This document shows, in pieces, positions 56,453-64,000 of a DNA stretch of 64,000 nt. Source of the DNA: Fibrobacteria bacterium (GTDB taxonomy: Bacteria; Fibrobacterota; Fibrobacteria; UBA5070); the NCBI GenBank assembly GCA_020633825.1, contig JACKCV010000002.1, forward strand, positions 372,001 to 436,000, read 5' to 3'. Positions within the stretch are counted from its first letter, which is position 1, and every line of letters begins with the position of its first letter. Both the position numbers and the translations under genes were made by a program. Below the pieces are notes generated by a model. That model saw only the letters and a list, made by a program, of their open reading frames with translations, searched no databases and was not told the DNA's origin.

Positions 56453-57673
56453 ATGTACGAGACAGGACCCGAAGACCGCCGCTTCCAACCCCTGAACGAA
56501 CCCGACGAACGCGGACGTTTCGGGGAATTCGGGGGGCGATTCGCCCCCGAGATCCTCATGCCCGCCCTGCAGGAACTCGAACAGGCCTGGCGGGAAGCGC
56601 GTGTGGATCCCGCTTTCATCGCCGAATACGAAGGACTCCTGGCCGATTTCGTCGGTCGGCCCTCCCCGGTGTACGAGGCCAAGCGGCTCTCCCGCGAACT
56701 GGGAGGGGCGCGTCTGGTCTTCAAGCGCGAAGACCTCAACCACACCGGTGCCCACAAGATCAACAACGCGCTGGGCCAATGCCTGCTGGTCAAGCGCATG
56801 GGCAAGCACCGGGTGATCGCGGAGACCGGAGCCGGACAGCACGGAGTCGCGACGGCCACCGCCTGCGCCCTGCTCGAACTCGAGTGCGTCATCTACATGG
56901 GTCGGATCGACACCGAACGCCAGGCCGTGAACGTCGAGCGCATGAAGATGCTGGGCGCCAAGGTCGTGCCCGTCGACCAGGGAAGCAAGACCCTGAAGGA
57001 CGCCGTCAACGAAGCCATGCGCGACTGGGTCACCAACGTGCGCGACACCCACTACGTGCTGGGCACCGCCTACGGGCCCCATCCCTTCCCCTGGATGGTC
57101 CGGGAACTGCAGCGCGTGATCGGGCGCGAAGCGCGTGCCCAGATTCTGTCGAAGTTCGGCAAGCTCCCGACCGCCGTCGTGGCCTGCGTCGGCGGAGGAT
57201 CCAACGCCATCGGGGTGATGTGGGACTTCCTGTCCGATCCGGTCCGCCTCGTGGGCGTCGAAGCCGGAGGCCGGAGGATCGCCCCGGGCGAGCACGCGGC
57301 CCGCTTCTCCGGCGGATCCGTCGGAATCTTCCAGGGGTCGCGTTCGTACCTGCTCCAGGACGAGGACGGCCAGGTGCTCGGGACCCATTCGGTCAGCGCC
57401 GGCCTGGACTACGCCTCCGTCGGCGCCGAACATGCCTGGCTCCACGACGTCGGACGCGTGGAGTACACGTTCGCCACCGACGACCAGGCCCTCCAGGCGT
57501 TCCATCGCCTGGCGCGCACGGAAGGGATCCTTCCGGCCCTGGAGTCCAGCCATGCGGTGGCCTGGGCCATCGAGCACGCCGCCGAATTCGCTCCCGAGGA
57601 CATCCTGCTGGTGAACCTGTCCGGTCGCGGCGACAAGGATCTGCACACCGTGATGGGAGCCGCCCGTGCCTGA
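56453..57673 (+). CDS. trpB: Tryptophan synthase beta subunit
   Basis: The product has 406 residues. It condenses indole with serine using PLP. EDLNHTGAHKINNALGQ contains the PLP lysine, ETGAGQHGVATATACALLEL the active-site loop (Glu and Gln-His), and CVGGGSNAIG the phosphate loop. FGEFGGRFAPEILMPAL near the N-terminus and LLVNLSGRGDKDLHTV at the end are conserved. ATG 56453 gives the usual N-terminus (upstream extension not conserved); its ribosome site is weak. First gene of the aromatic operon. It overlaps trpA by 8 bases. Confidence 0.96.
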   Translation: MYETGPEDRRFQPLNEPDERGRFGEFGGRFAPEILMPALQELEQAWREARVDPAFIAEYEGLLADFVGRPSPVYEAKRLSRELGGARLVFKREDLNHTGAHKINNALGQCLLVKRMGKHRVIAETGAGQHGVATATACALLELECVIYMGRIDTERQAVNVERMKMLGAKVVPVDQGSKTLKDAVNEAMRDWVTNVRDTHYVLGTAYGPHPFPWMVRELQRVIGREARAQILSKFGKLPTAVVACVGGGSNAIGVMWDFLSDPVRLVGVEAGGRRIAPGEHAARFSGGSVGIFQGSRSYLLQDEDGQVLGTHSVSAGLDYASVGAEHAWLHDVGRVEYTFATDDQALQAFHRLARTEGILPALESSHAVAWAIEHAAEFAPEDILLVNLSGRGDKDLHTVMGAARA

Positions 57674-58469
57674 CCGCTTCTCGAGCCGCTTCGGCGGCAA
57701 GCTGTCCTCCGGACAGAAATTGTTCATCGCCTACATCGGCGCGGGGGTGCCCGGTCGCGACGAGTCGGTCGAGGTCGCGTTGGAACTGGCGCGACTGGGC
57801 GTCGACTGCATCGAGTTCGGGATCCCGTTCTCCGACCCCTACGGGGACGGGGCGGTGAACCAGGCCGCCGCCGAGCGGGGCATCGCCAACGGCGTGTCGC
57901 TTCCCGTCTACTTCGACCTCGTGCGCCGCATCCGCGCCTCCACCGACATACCCCTGGTGGCCTTCGGCTATTCGAATCCGGTCTGGCACTACGGCGTGGA
58001 ACGATTCGCCGCCGATGCGGCCCGGGCCGGGATCGACGCGGTCCTCCTCGTCGACATCCCCGTCGAGGAGTCCGACGAACTCGATGCCGCCTGCGCGCGC
58101 AACGGCATCGCCACGACCTTCCTCACGGCTCCCACCACGCCGGCCTCCCGCCTGGAGGCCATCGCCCGACGTGCGCGCGGGTTCGTGTACCACGTCTCCC
58201 GGACCGGTGTCACCGGCGAACAGGCCTCCCTGTCGGGAACCCTCGCCGACGAAGTGGCCCACGTGAAAGCCGCCGTCGTCCCTCCCGTCGTGGTGGGATT
58301 CGGATTGAACACGCCCGAGCAGGTGACGGAGGTGTGTCGGATCGCCGACGGAGCCGTGGTCGGTTCGGCCATCGTGCGTCGCACCCTGCAGGACAAACCC
58401 CTTCCCGAGATCCTCGCCGACATCCGCGAGCTGGTCGTTCCCATGCTGGACGCCGCGAGGGGCGCGTGA
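57666..58469 (+). CDS. trpA: Tryptophan synthase alpha subunit
   Basis: The product has 267 residues. It cleaves indoleglycerol phosphate and passes indole to TrpB. LFIAYIGAGVPG is the usual N-terminal strand. IEFGIPFSDPYGDG holds the catalytic Glu and Asp (the standard form has ADGP; here GDGA). VLLVDIPVEES, VYHVSRTGVTG and VGFGLNTPEQV complete the barrel. It starts with GTG inside the end of trpB and its own stop overlaps aroQ (GTGA), so coupling is tight. Confidence 0.94.
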   Translation: MPDRFSSRFGGKLSSGQKLFIAYIGAGVPGRDESVEVALELARLGVDCIEFGIPFSDPYGDGAVNQAAAERGIANGVSLPVYFDLVRRIRASTDIPLVAFGYSNPVWHYGVERFAADAARAGIDAVLLVDIPVEESDELDAACARNGIATTFLTAPTTPASRLEAIARRARGFVYHVSRTGVTGEQASLSGTLADEVAHVKAAVVPPVVVGFGLNTPEQVTEVCRIADGAVVGSAIVRRTLQDKPLPEILADIRELVVPMLDAARGA

Positions 58470-58780
58470 GCCAGGATCTCGAGTCCGCACGGCTGCGGTT
58501 GGATGCCATCGATCGCGAATTGCTGCGATTGCTCAACGATCGCATGAAGATCGCCCTGGACATCGTGCGGGCGAAACGCGAATCGGGTCTGCCCGTCTTC
58601 GACGGGGGACGCGAGGACCTGGTGCTGGAAAGACTGGCGCGCCGCAACGAAGGTCCCCTCTCCCGAGATGGACTGCGGAGGATCTGGAGCGCCGTCTTCG
58701 CGGAAAGTCGCATCCACCAGGCTCTCTCCGCCACCGGCTCCGCCGCTCCCGCCGAGGCGGGTGAGGCGCCAACGCCATGA
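58466..58780 (+). CDS. aroQ: Chorismate mutase, AroQ type
   Basis: The product has 104 residues. It converts chorismate to prephenate. RLRLDAIDRELLRLLNDRMKIALDIVRAKRESGLPVFD is helix 1 of the AroQ fold with the active-site Arg and Lys. REDLVLERLARRN and LRRIWSAVFAESRIHQ follow (with Glu for the reaction). The C-terminal 15 residues are Ala/Pro-rich. It starts with GTG overlapping the trpA stop; its stop overlaps the tyrA ATG. It supplies prephenate to the next gene's product. Confidence 0.92.
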   Translation: MSQDLESARLRLDAIDRELLRLLNDRMKIALDIVRAKRESGLPVFDGGREDLVLERLARRNEGPLSRDGLRRIWSAVFAESRIHQALSATGSAAPAEAGEAPTP

Positions 58781-60087
58781 CCGCCGAGAATCGCGGAGTC
58801 CAGCAGGACCTGCCCCGCCGCATCGTGGTCGTGGGAGCCGGGCTCCTGGGCGGGTCGCTCCTCTCGGCGCTGCAGCTCCACCGCCCCCTCGACGACCGTC
58901 CCGGAACCACCCTGGTCGCCGTGTCCGGAGCCGGTACCCTGGAAGCTCTCCGCAACCGGGACTGGTGCGACGAACTCCACGGGTACGAAGCCTTGGAAGA
59001 CGCCTGCGACGAGGCGGATCTGGTGGTCCTCTGCGCCCCCTTGTCGGCCCTCCAGTCGCACCTGCTGCGCGTTTCGGCCGCCCGGGACCGTTTGGCGCGC
59101 GGGGCCGTGGTGACCGATGTCGGTTCCACCAAGGCCCTGGTCTGCCGGACCGGGTTCGATGGCTTCCCCGACGAAGGCGAAGGTTCGCCTCGGTTCATCG
59201 GAGGACATCCGATGGCGGGCTCGGAGAAGTCGGGGGTCGCCGCCTCCGATCCGCTCCTGTATCAATCCGCCCTGTGGGTGCTGTGCCCGCCTCCGGAACT
59301 TCCCGAGGGCCAGGACGGCGGTCTGCGTGCCATGATTTCCGTGCTGGGTGCTCGTCTGGCCGTCCTCGATCCGGTCGTCCACGACGAATCCGTGGCACGG
59401 ATCAGCCACGTGCCGCAAATCCTCTCGTCGCTGCTGGCTTCCTGGTCGGGGGGAGAGGAACGCTTGGCCGAAATCGCGCTTTCCCTCGCCGCGGGAGGGT
59501 TCCGCGACATGACCCGGCTGTCCTTGTCCCGTTGGGAGGTTTGGCGCGACATCGTGGCCACCAATCCGGCCCCCGTGGCGCAGGGGTTGTCGGAGATCTC
59601 GCAACGGCTCGGAGAGCTCGCCGAGGCGGCCCAGGCGTGGTCGGAAGCCCTCAAGGAGTTCGATCTCGCTCCCTTCGACACGGATCGGCGCGGCCGGTTC
59701 TTCGATGCCGTCTCCCGAGGCGCCATGGGCGATGCGGGGACGCTCCTGCATACCCAGGGGCTTCCGCGGTCGCTGGTGCAATCCGAGGAGAAGTACCGGG
59801 AACTGTTCCAGGAGGGTGCGTCCTTCCGGTCCCGGTTCCGGATGCCCCGCAAGGGGATCGTCCACGACCTCCATGAATTCGTCGTGCGCCTGGAGGATCG
59901 TCCCGGCCAGCTTCTCGCCCTGCTCGAGCCATTGGCCCAGGCGGGGGTCAATGTCGTCGACGTGGAAATCCTGAAGGTCCGGGAAGGGGAGAGCGGCACC
60001 GTTCTCCTGGGCTTCGCCTCGGCCGAGGAGGCGACTCGCGCCAGGGATGTCCTCGGGAACGATCGTTTCCTCGTGATGGATCGCTGA
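58777..60087 (+). CDS. tyrA: Prephenate/arogenate dehydrogenase with ACT domain
   Basis: The product has 436 residues. RRIVVVGAGLLGGSLLSAL (about 14-32) is the NAD(P) fold, VVTDVGSTKALV and FIGGHPMAGSEKSGVAASDPLLY (His and Ser of the active site) the TyrA signature, followed by HDESVARISHVPQILSSLLA. The last 75 residues (VHDLHEFVVRLEDRPGQLLALLEPLAQAGVNVVDVEIL) are an ACT domain, so feedback control by tyrosine is likely. It overlaps aroQ by 4 bases; aroA-like starts 2 bases after its stop. Confidence 0.94.
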   Translation: MTAENRGVQQDLPRRIVVVGAGLLGGSLLSALQLHRPLDDRPGTTLVAVSGAGTLEALRNRDWCDELHGYEALEDACDEADLVVLCAPLSALQSHLLRVSAARDRLARGAVVTDVGSTKALVCRTGFDGFPDEGEGSPRFIGGHPMAGSEKSGVAASDPLLYQSALWVLCPPPELPEGQDGGLRAMISVLGARLAVLDPVVHDESVARISHVPQILSSLLASWSGGEERLAEIALSLAAGGFRDMTRLSLSRWEVWRDIVATNPAPVAQGLSEISQRLGELAEAAQAWSEALKEFDLAPFDTDRRGRFFDAVSRGAMGDAGTLLHTQGLPRSLVQSEEKYRELFQEGASFRSRFRMPRKGIVHDLHEFVVRLEDRPGQLLALLEPLAQAGVNVVDVEILKVREGESGTVLLGFASAEEATRARDVLGNDRFLVMDR

Positions 60088-60088
60088 G

Positions 60089-61450
60089 ATGCGCCTCGAA
60101 GTCCGACGAGCCAAGCCCCTGAAGGGGGAATTCCGGTTGCCACCCGACCGCGTCCAGGCCCAGTGCGCGCTGCTTCTGGCCTTGCTGGCGCCGGCGAAGA
60201 CCGTCCTGCGCGGATGGCAATCCACCCCGGAATGGGAACACGCGCGCGAGTGGCTCGGGACCTTCGGCGTGGCCACCGAACCCGACGCCGAAGGATTGGT
60301 GGTCGCTCCCCCGGAGAATCTCCGCGAGATCGATCGCATCGCCCTCGATCGCTTCCTTCCGGAAGTCCTGGCATCCGGCATCGTCTGTCTGGCCGCCGGA
60401 TGGTCCTCGAGCGAGCGGCCCTTCACCGTGGTGGTCCCGGATTCCCAGGCCCCGGTTCTGGCCACGATCCGGGAAGCCCTGCGGGAAGCGGGATGGATCG
60501 CGCCGGCCAAGGCCCTCGAAGGTTGTTCCGAATGGACGTTCCATGGACGGACCCCGCCCTTGCGGGAACCCGTCGCACGCCATTTCTCGCGTCGCTTCGC
60601 CTGGACCCTCGCGGCCTTGGCATCCGGCAGATCCCTGCGGTTTTCCGAAGCCCCGGACGTGCCCGACATCCTCTGCAACGTCCTGGGGCAGTTCGGTCTC
60701 GAGACCCAGGAGATCCGTGAGGAGATCTCCCCGGAGGAGGAGGAGATGCGCCGGCGGATGCAGCGCATGAAGGGGGCTTCGCCCCGGCCACCCGTGGTGC
60801 GCGAGGTTCCCGCCGTCCAGGCCCTGCCGGGAGCCGATGTTCGACTCCACGGGGACGTCGATCTGGCGGGATGGTGCGCCGTCACCGCCTGCCTGCGGCG
60901 CGGATCCGACATTCTTCTCCCCGATGTGGCCCTCCCGCCCGGACGTTCGGGACTCTTCCAGGCATTGCGCCGCATGGGCGGGGACATCGAAGTGGTCCGA
61001 CGCTCGGAGACCCGGGGGGCCGTCCACGGGGACCTTCGCCTCAAGCACGGTCGACTGGTGGGACGCAAGTTCGACGGCGGAGATCTGCCCGGGATGGCGG
61101 GTTGGGCGGCCTTGCTGGCCGCCGCGGCGGTCGGGGCCGATGCCGAGACCGTCCTCTCCGGGCTCGCGGAGCTGCGCGAGGAGGGGAGGGACGATCTTGC
61201 GGTCCTGGCCGAGGGGTTGCGCGCATTCGGGGTGGCCGTGGGGCTCTATCCGGACGGCCTCGTGCTCCGCGGCGAGGAGCAGCCCGGGACGGAAATCGTC
61301 CAAGCGGGAGGGGCGGCCCTGCCGGCCCTGGCCCTGCACGCCTTGTCGTCCTCCACCGCGGGGAAGACGGAAATCGTCGATGCGGATCCCCTGGCCGTCC
61401 TCTGGCCGCATCTGCTGCGGACCCTCTCCCCCGAGGGGGACGCCTCGTGA
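60089..61450 (+). CDS. EPSP-synthase (AroA) homologue with degenerate active site
   Basis: The product has 453 residues and the two-domain fold can be traced. LHGDVDLAGWCAVTACLRRGSDILLPDVALPPGRSGLFQALRRMGGDIEV aligns with the GDISSA...NPTR.G...L..MGA region, and LREEGRDDLAVLAEGLRAFGV with LR.KESDR. But the N-terminal PGDKS(I)SxR is replaced by LPPDRVQAQCALL, NAGTAxR is absent, and the late DHRxAM reads GAALPALAL. The shikimate-3-phosphate and PEP ligands (Lys, Ser, Arg) are thus lost. It sits exactly where aroA is expected, between tyrA and nadK. It could be a non-catalytic regulator or use a different substrate. Confidence 0.8.
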   Translation: MRLEVRRAKPLKGEFRLPPDRVQAQCALLLALLAPAKTVLRGWQSTPEWEHAREWLGTFGVATEPDAEGLVVAPPENLREIDRIALDRFLPEVLASGIVCLAAGWSSSERPFTVVVPDSQAPVLATIREALREAGWIAPAKALEGCSEWTFHGRTPPLREPVARHFSRRFAWTLAALASGRSLRFSEAPDVPDILCNVLGQFGLETQEIREEISPEEEEMRRRMQRMKGASPRPPVVREVPAVQALPGADVRLHGDVDLAGWCAVTACLRRGSDILLPDVALPPGRSGLFQALRRMGGDIEVVRRSETRGAVHGDLRLKHGRLVGRKFDGGDLPGMAGWAALLAAAAVGADAETVLSGLAELREEGRDDLAVLAEGLRAFGVAVGLYPDGLVLRGEEQPGTEIVQAGGAALPALALHALSSSTAGKTEIVDADPLAVLWPHLLRTLSPEGDAS

Positions 61451-62370
61451 AGAGGGTGGAGACGGGGGCCCGGATCCGCCGACTCGGCGTGGTCGTGTTC
61501 AAGCGCGGAGCCAAACCGGGGGCGACCATCAAGTCCCTGCGCGAGTGGGCGGAGCAGCACGGGGTCTCGCTTCTCTGGCACTCCAGCGCCAGGCCCTGGT
61601 TGCGACGCGGGGAGAAGCTCTCCGACGATCGCGAATTCGTGCGACGGTCCCAGCTGGTCCTCTCCCTGGGAGGCGACGGAACCCTGCTGTCCGCCGCCCG
61701 ACTGGTGGGCGATTCCGGAACCCCCCTGGTCGGAATGAACCATGGTCGACTCGGCTTCCTGGCCGATCTCTCCGACCGGGATGGCCTGGAAGTCCTGTCC
61801 ACCATCGCGGCCGGCCACGGAATCCTCGAGGCGAGGACGGTCTTGTCCGTTTCCGTGGTCCGCGGGCGCCGGATCGTGCATCGCGACCGGGCCCTCAACG
61901 AGATCTTCCTGCGGGGATCGAGGGACCTGGCCATGATCGAGATCGAAGTCCGCACCACCTCGGAGGGCTTCCTCTCCGACTACTGGGCCGACGGACTCCT
62001 GGTCGCCACTCCCACCGGCTCCACCGCCTACTCCTTGGCGGTCGGCGGGCCCATCGTGCGCCACGACGTCCCCTGCGTGGTGCTCACTCCGGTGGCGCCG
62101 CATTCCCTCAACGTGCGGCCTCTGGTGCTTCCCGATCGCGAGGGGTTGAGCCTGCGCCCGAGGGCCCACGACGGAGCTCGTCTCCTCGTCGACGGTCGGC
62201 ACGGTTTCGACCTCGAACCCGGGGACGAGGTCCGCGTCGTGCGCTCGAGCCACCCGGTCCATCTGTTGCGTCCCAAGGAAGCCGTCTTCTCCGATGCCCT
62301 GCGGTCCAAGCTGGGATGGTCGGGGGCTCCTCGACTTCCCGGCCGCTTGCCTTTCCACGAAGCTCCCTGA
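61447..62370 (+). CDS. nadK: NAD kinase
   Basis: The product has 307 residues. It phosphorylates NAD+ to NADP+. VLSLGGDGTLLSAARLV (about 73-89) is the catalytic GGDGT motif. GMNHGRLGFLADL and ALNEIFL (NE motif) follow, with YWADGLLVATPTGSTAYSLAVGGPIV as the conserved C-terminal core. It starts with GTG overlapping the aroA-like stop (GTGA), so it belongs to the operon, where it may supply NADP(H) for aromatic synthesis. The N-terminal 15 residues are non-conserved. Downstream the operon ends facing a gene on the other strand. Confidence 0.95.
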   Translation: MKRVETGARIRRLGVVVFKRGAKPGATIKSLREWAEQHGVSLLWHSSARPWLRRGEKLSDDREFVRRSQLVLSLGGDGTLLSAARLVGDSGTPLVGMNHGRLGFLADLSDRDGLEVLSTIAAGHGILEARTVLSVSVVRGRRIVHRDRALNEIFLRGSRDLAMIEIEVRTTSEGFLSDYWADGLLVATPTGSTAYSLAVGGPIVRHDVPCVVLTPVAPHSLNVRPLVLPDREGLSLRPRAHDGARLLVDGRHGFDLEPGDEVRVVRSSHPVHLLRPKEAVFSDALRSKLGWSGAPRLPGRLPFHEAP

Positions 62371-62401
62371 GCGGGCGCTCCGGGACAGGTGCCCGCACGA
62401 T

Positions 62402-63004
62402 TCAGGGTGCGGGGGTGGTAGAGTTCGCGGTGGAGTCGAGCAAGGCGGTCGCCGCTTTTCCGGCGAGTTCCGCCAGGAGGAGTGCCTCGGCGCGACTGCG
62501 TTCGGGTTCGGTGATCGGCCAGAGCTCCCCGCGGTTGGTTCCCGTGAACCCCAGCCAGTCCCGGCGCTCCACGGAGAGCAAAACGGTCCGGGGAGTCCCC
62601 GAGGCGTCGGCGAGGTACAGCGTCGCGGCGGACGTCCAGTGGCGTCGGGTCCAGAAAAGGCTCCACCACGGGCGCTCGAATCGGCCTTGGGGGGCCTGGG
62701 CGGCCATCCAGGCCACCAACGGTTTTCCGGTGCGGCGCGAGAGTTCCGCGACGGAGGCCGGAGAATGCTCCGCCGACCATTCGTTGCGCGCTTTCAATCT
62801 CCGCAGGGAATCCATGGGCCAAAGATCGGCCCCACGCGCGGACAACGAGTCGCGGACAGCGGTTTCCACTCTTCCTGCCCAGGCAGGCGACCCATCCACC
62901 GCGTCGAAATGGAGCGACTGGGCACCCGAGCTTGCGACCAGGCCCGCCAGGAGGAGGGAAACCCCCTTGAAGCGGTTCAGGCCAGGGCTTCTTCCGCGGT
63001 CCAC
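62402..63004 (-). CDS. Secreted protein of unknown function
   Basis: The product has 200 residues from GTG 63004, which lies inside the HU gene (28-base overlap). A hydrophobic segment FKGVSLLLAGLVASSGAQS, ending AQS, looks like a signal peptide; a later non-standard start is possible. The body has LHFDAVDGSPAWAGRVETAVRDSLSARGADLWP, SVAELSRRTGKPLVAWMAAQAP and LYLADASGTPRTVLLSVERR. It reads like a small periplasmic alpha/beta domain related to ABC-binding or DUF-type proteins, but I do not recognise it. Coupled to the HU-like gene. Confidence 0.6.
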   Translation of the reverse strand: MDRGRSPGLNRFKGVSLLLAGLVASSGAQSLHFDAVDGSPAWAGRVETAVRDSLSARGADLWPMDSLRRLKARNEWSAEHSPASVAELSRRTGKPLVAWMAAQAPQGRFERPWWSLFWTRRHWTSAATLYLADASGTPRTVLLSVERRDWLGFTGTNRGELWPITEPERSRAEALLLAELAGKAATALLDSTANSTTPAP

Positions 63005-63291
63005 TGCGGTGCGGAGGTGTCGAGGCGAAGGTCGGAGGAGAATTTGAACAAGGCCACGTTCCGCTCACCCAGAGGGACGACCTCTCCGGTGCGCGGGTTG
63101 CGAGCCGGCCGCGGCAGACGCTTGCGACTGTGGAAGGTCCCGAACCCGCGGATTTCGATCGCCTGGCCCGCTTGGAGGTGTTCCCCGACAAGTTGCAGGA
63201 AGGATTCGAACACGGCTCGCGTTTCCGATTGGGTCCGCCCATTCAAGACGGATGCCTGCTGGACGAGATCCTGCTTGGTCACATTGGGCAC
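62977..63291 (-). CDS. HU/IHF family DNA-binding protein
   Basis: The product has 104 residues. TKQDLVQQASVLNGRTQSETRAVFESFLQLVGEHLQAGQAIEIRGFGTF is the helical dimerisation part. RKRLPRPARNPRTGEVV is the DNA-binding arm with the RNPxTG tip (Pro inserts between bases). A 15-residue tail follows. It starts with GTG at 63291, GGAGG 6 bases upstream. HU and IHF are not distinguishable here. The promoter at 63350-63378 is well placed; the secreted-protein gene overlaps its 3' end. Confidence 0.95.
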   Translation of the reverse strand: MPNVTKQDLVQQASVLNGRTQSETRAVFESFLQLVGEHLQAGQAIEIRGFGTFHSRKRLPRPARNPRTGEVVPLGERNVALFKFSSDLRLDTSAPQWTAEEALA

Positions 63292-63608
63292 GCGGGTCCT
63301 CCGTCGGCAAAAGGAGTCAAATCCACAAAGAATTGTGGCAACACTCTATAGAATAAGGAGATATAGCGGAAATTTCAAGTTATTGGAGAATCGTTTGAAA
63401 ATGTCTTCTCCCAGGTCCCCACCCCTTCGATCCATCACGGAAGATTCGGGGCAGTCGGCGATCCCCCCTTTCCTCCCAGGTTCGCCAGGAGGGACACGGC
63501 AGGAACTGCCCAGGGGACAGGGGAAGAGAAGGCCGGATCGTTCGCACTCCACTGGGGGTTGGCCCGGATTTGGATCCTTGGCATTGGATTCGCGAGCCAA
63601 TCCGGATC
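63292..63608. other. Divergent intergenic region between HU and flgJ-like genes
   Basis: 317 bases. The HU-proximal half (63325-63400) is AT-rich and holds the HU promoter. The rest is GC-rich and must carry the flgJ-side signals; only a weak sigma-54-like match near 63579-63593 was seen and it is too close to the ATG. Confidence 0.45.
63350..63378 (-). promoter_or_regulatory. Sigma-70-type promoter of the HU-like gene
   Basis: On the minus strand TTGAAA (63373-63378), 17 bases, TATTCT (63350-63355), giving a leader of about 50 bases before the GTG at 63291. Confidence 0.7.
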
Positions 63609-64000
63609 ATGCGAACAGGACTCACACCTGCGGCTTCCAGCGAAGGCCCTTTGGATCCCCTCCAGAAGAGGAAGATCCAGAAGGCCGCGCAGGAATTCGA
63701 AGCGGTTTTCGTTCGCCAGTTGGTTTCGTCCATGCGCAAGGCGGGGGAAGCACTGGCTTCCGATTCCATGGGGGAAGCCGAGAAGATGTCCATGGACATG
63801 GCGTGGGATGGTCTGGCCGACTCCGTGGCGGAAGCCGGAGGATTCGGGATCGCCAAGATGATGGAGCCCTGGTTGGCCGGGGATCGGGCGGCCCTCGATC
63901 GAATCCGCTCGCTTCCTCCCGCCCCTCCTGCGAGCTGGGAAGCCTCGACCGCCGGCATCGCCCAGGCGGCGGCTCGTTCCTATTCCCGCGGAGCGGGCCG
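63609..64000 (+). CDS. flgJ: FlgJ-type flagellar rod-binding protein, 3' end missing
   Basis: Open from ATG 63609 to the window edge (130 codons, no stop). KIQKAAQEFEAVFVRQLVSSMRKAGEAL, then MAWDGLADSVAEAGGFGIAKMM, is the N-terminal rod-binding (capping) domain of FlgJ: helix, FE(A)xF, MxxDxxA and GxGIAxM pattern. Such proteins sit in the periplasm and help rod assembly; in many phyla they lack the muramidase half. What follows (WLAGDRAALDRIRSLPPAPPASW) is a linker, so a second domain may continue outside. There is no obvious ribosome site. Confidence 0.82.
   Translation, partial: MRTGLTPAASSEGPLDPLQKRKIQKAAQEFEAVFVRQLVSSMRKAGEALASDSMGEAEKMSMDMAWDGLADSVAEAGGFGIAKMMEPWLAGDRAALDRIRSLPPAPPASWEASTAGIAQAAARSYSRGAG

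Noticed and set aside
63579..63593. Sigma-54 promoter (TTGGCAT-N5-TCGC) upstream of flgJ
   Set aside because: The GG/GC spacing fits, but the -12 element has a mismatch and the start would lie only about 4 bases before the ATG.

Overview
The window comes from a GC-rich, Gram-negative bacterium. The best lineage clue is the gene at 9763-10599, a member of the TIGR02147 paralogue family that is characteristic of Fibrobacter and its relatives. Other features agree with this: many Sec-exported lipoproteins, secreted carbohydrate-active proteins with CBM6-like and CBM3-like modules, C-terminal sorting-like domains, futalosine-type menaquinone synthesis (mqnC) and lipid A synthesis (lpxB). A Fibrobacterota assignment, probably outside rumen Fibrobacter because flagellar-type genes are present, is an inference from gene content.

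Layout. 1-3 kb: a truncated alpha/beta-hydrolase lipoprotein and two unrecognised envelope proteins. 3.2-9.4 kb: gltBD (glutamate synthase) with a structured leader and a strong terminator. 9.7-12.9 kb: a TIGR02147 regulator-like gene overlapping a large lipoprotein gene. 12.9-18.2 kb: a compact co-directional run with thiO-like, DUF423, dcd, a metallophosphoesterase, a Nudix-HAD fusion and lpxB. 18.3-21.8 kb: a degenerate GH2-like protein and an unknown. 21.9-22.7 kb: a non-coding array of about 170-bp tandem repeats. 22.8-25.3 kb: small accessory genes (SpoIIAA-like, DUF805, GNAT, metallophosphoesterase). 26-31.3 kb: secreted polysaccharide-active proteins and a fibronectin-type lipoprotein. 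31.9-39.3 kb: a 1550-residue secreted hydrolase-like protein with three CBM3-like modules, followed by a lipoprotein gene. The last CBM module plus the lipoprotein gene are tandemly duplicated, and the lipoprotein copies differ sharply in their centre. This is the most unusual locus in the window. 39.5-45 kb: ppk2, an atypical SDR, an M29-like aminopeptidase, a small membrane protein and a SulP transporter. 45-48 kb: lipoproteins. 48.1-50.1 kb: tRNA-Phe with a decayed 3' copy and the trmD-rimM-rpsP operon. 50.3-51.4 kb: mqnC. 51.5-55.2 kb: a four-gene regulatory operon (FlgN-like protein, NtrB-like kinase, NtrC-like sigma-54 activator, second kinase). 55.7-56.2 kb: an RRM RNA-binding protein with a Gly/Arg tail. 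56.4-62.4 kb: a tightly overlapping aromatic amino-acid operon (trpB-trpA-aroQ-tyrA-aroA-like-nadK). 62.4-64 kb: a small secreted protein, an HU-like protein and the start of a FlgJ-type rod protein.

How the parts fit. Most genes are housekeeping and sit in overlapping, translationally coupled operons. The accessory signal lies in the secreted proteins at 26-39 kb, in the fused or degenerate enzymes (Nudix-HAD, GH2-like, AroA-like, SDR with HxxxR), and in non-coding structure (the 170-bp array, the tRNA-Phe fragment, the gltB leader and a palindrome found twice). All assignments come from reading motifs by eye; no database search was run.
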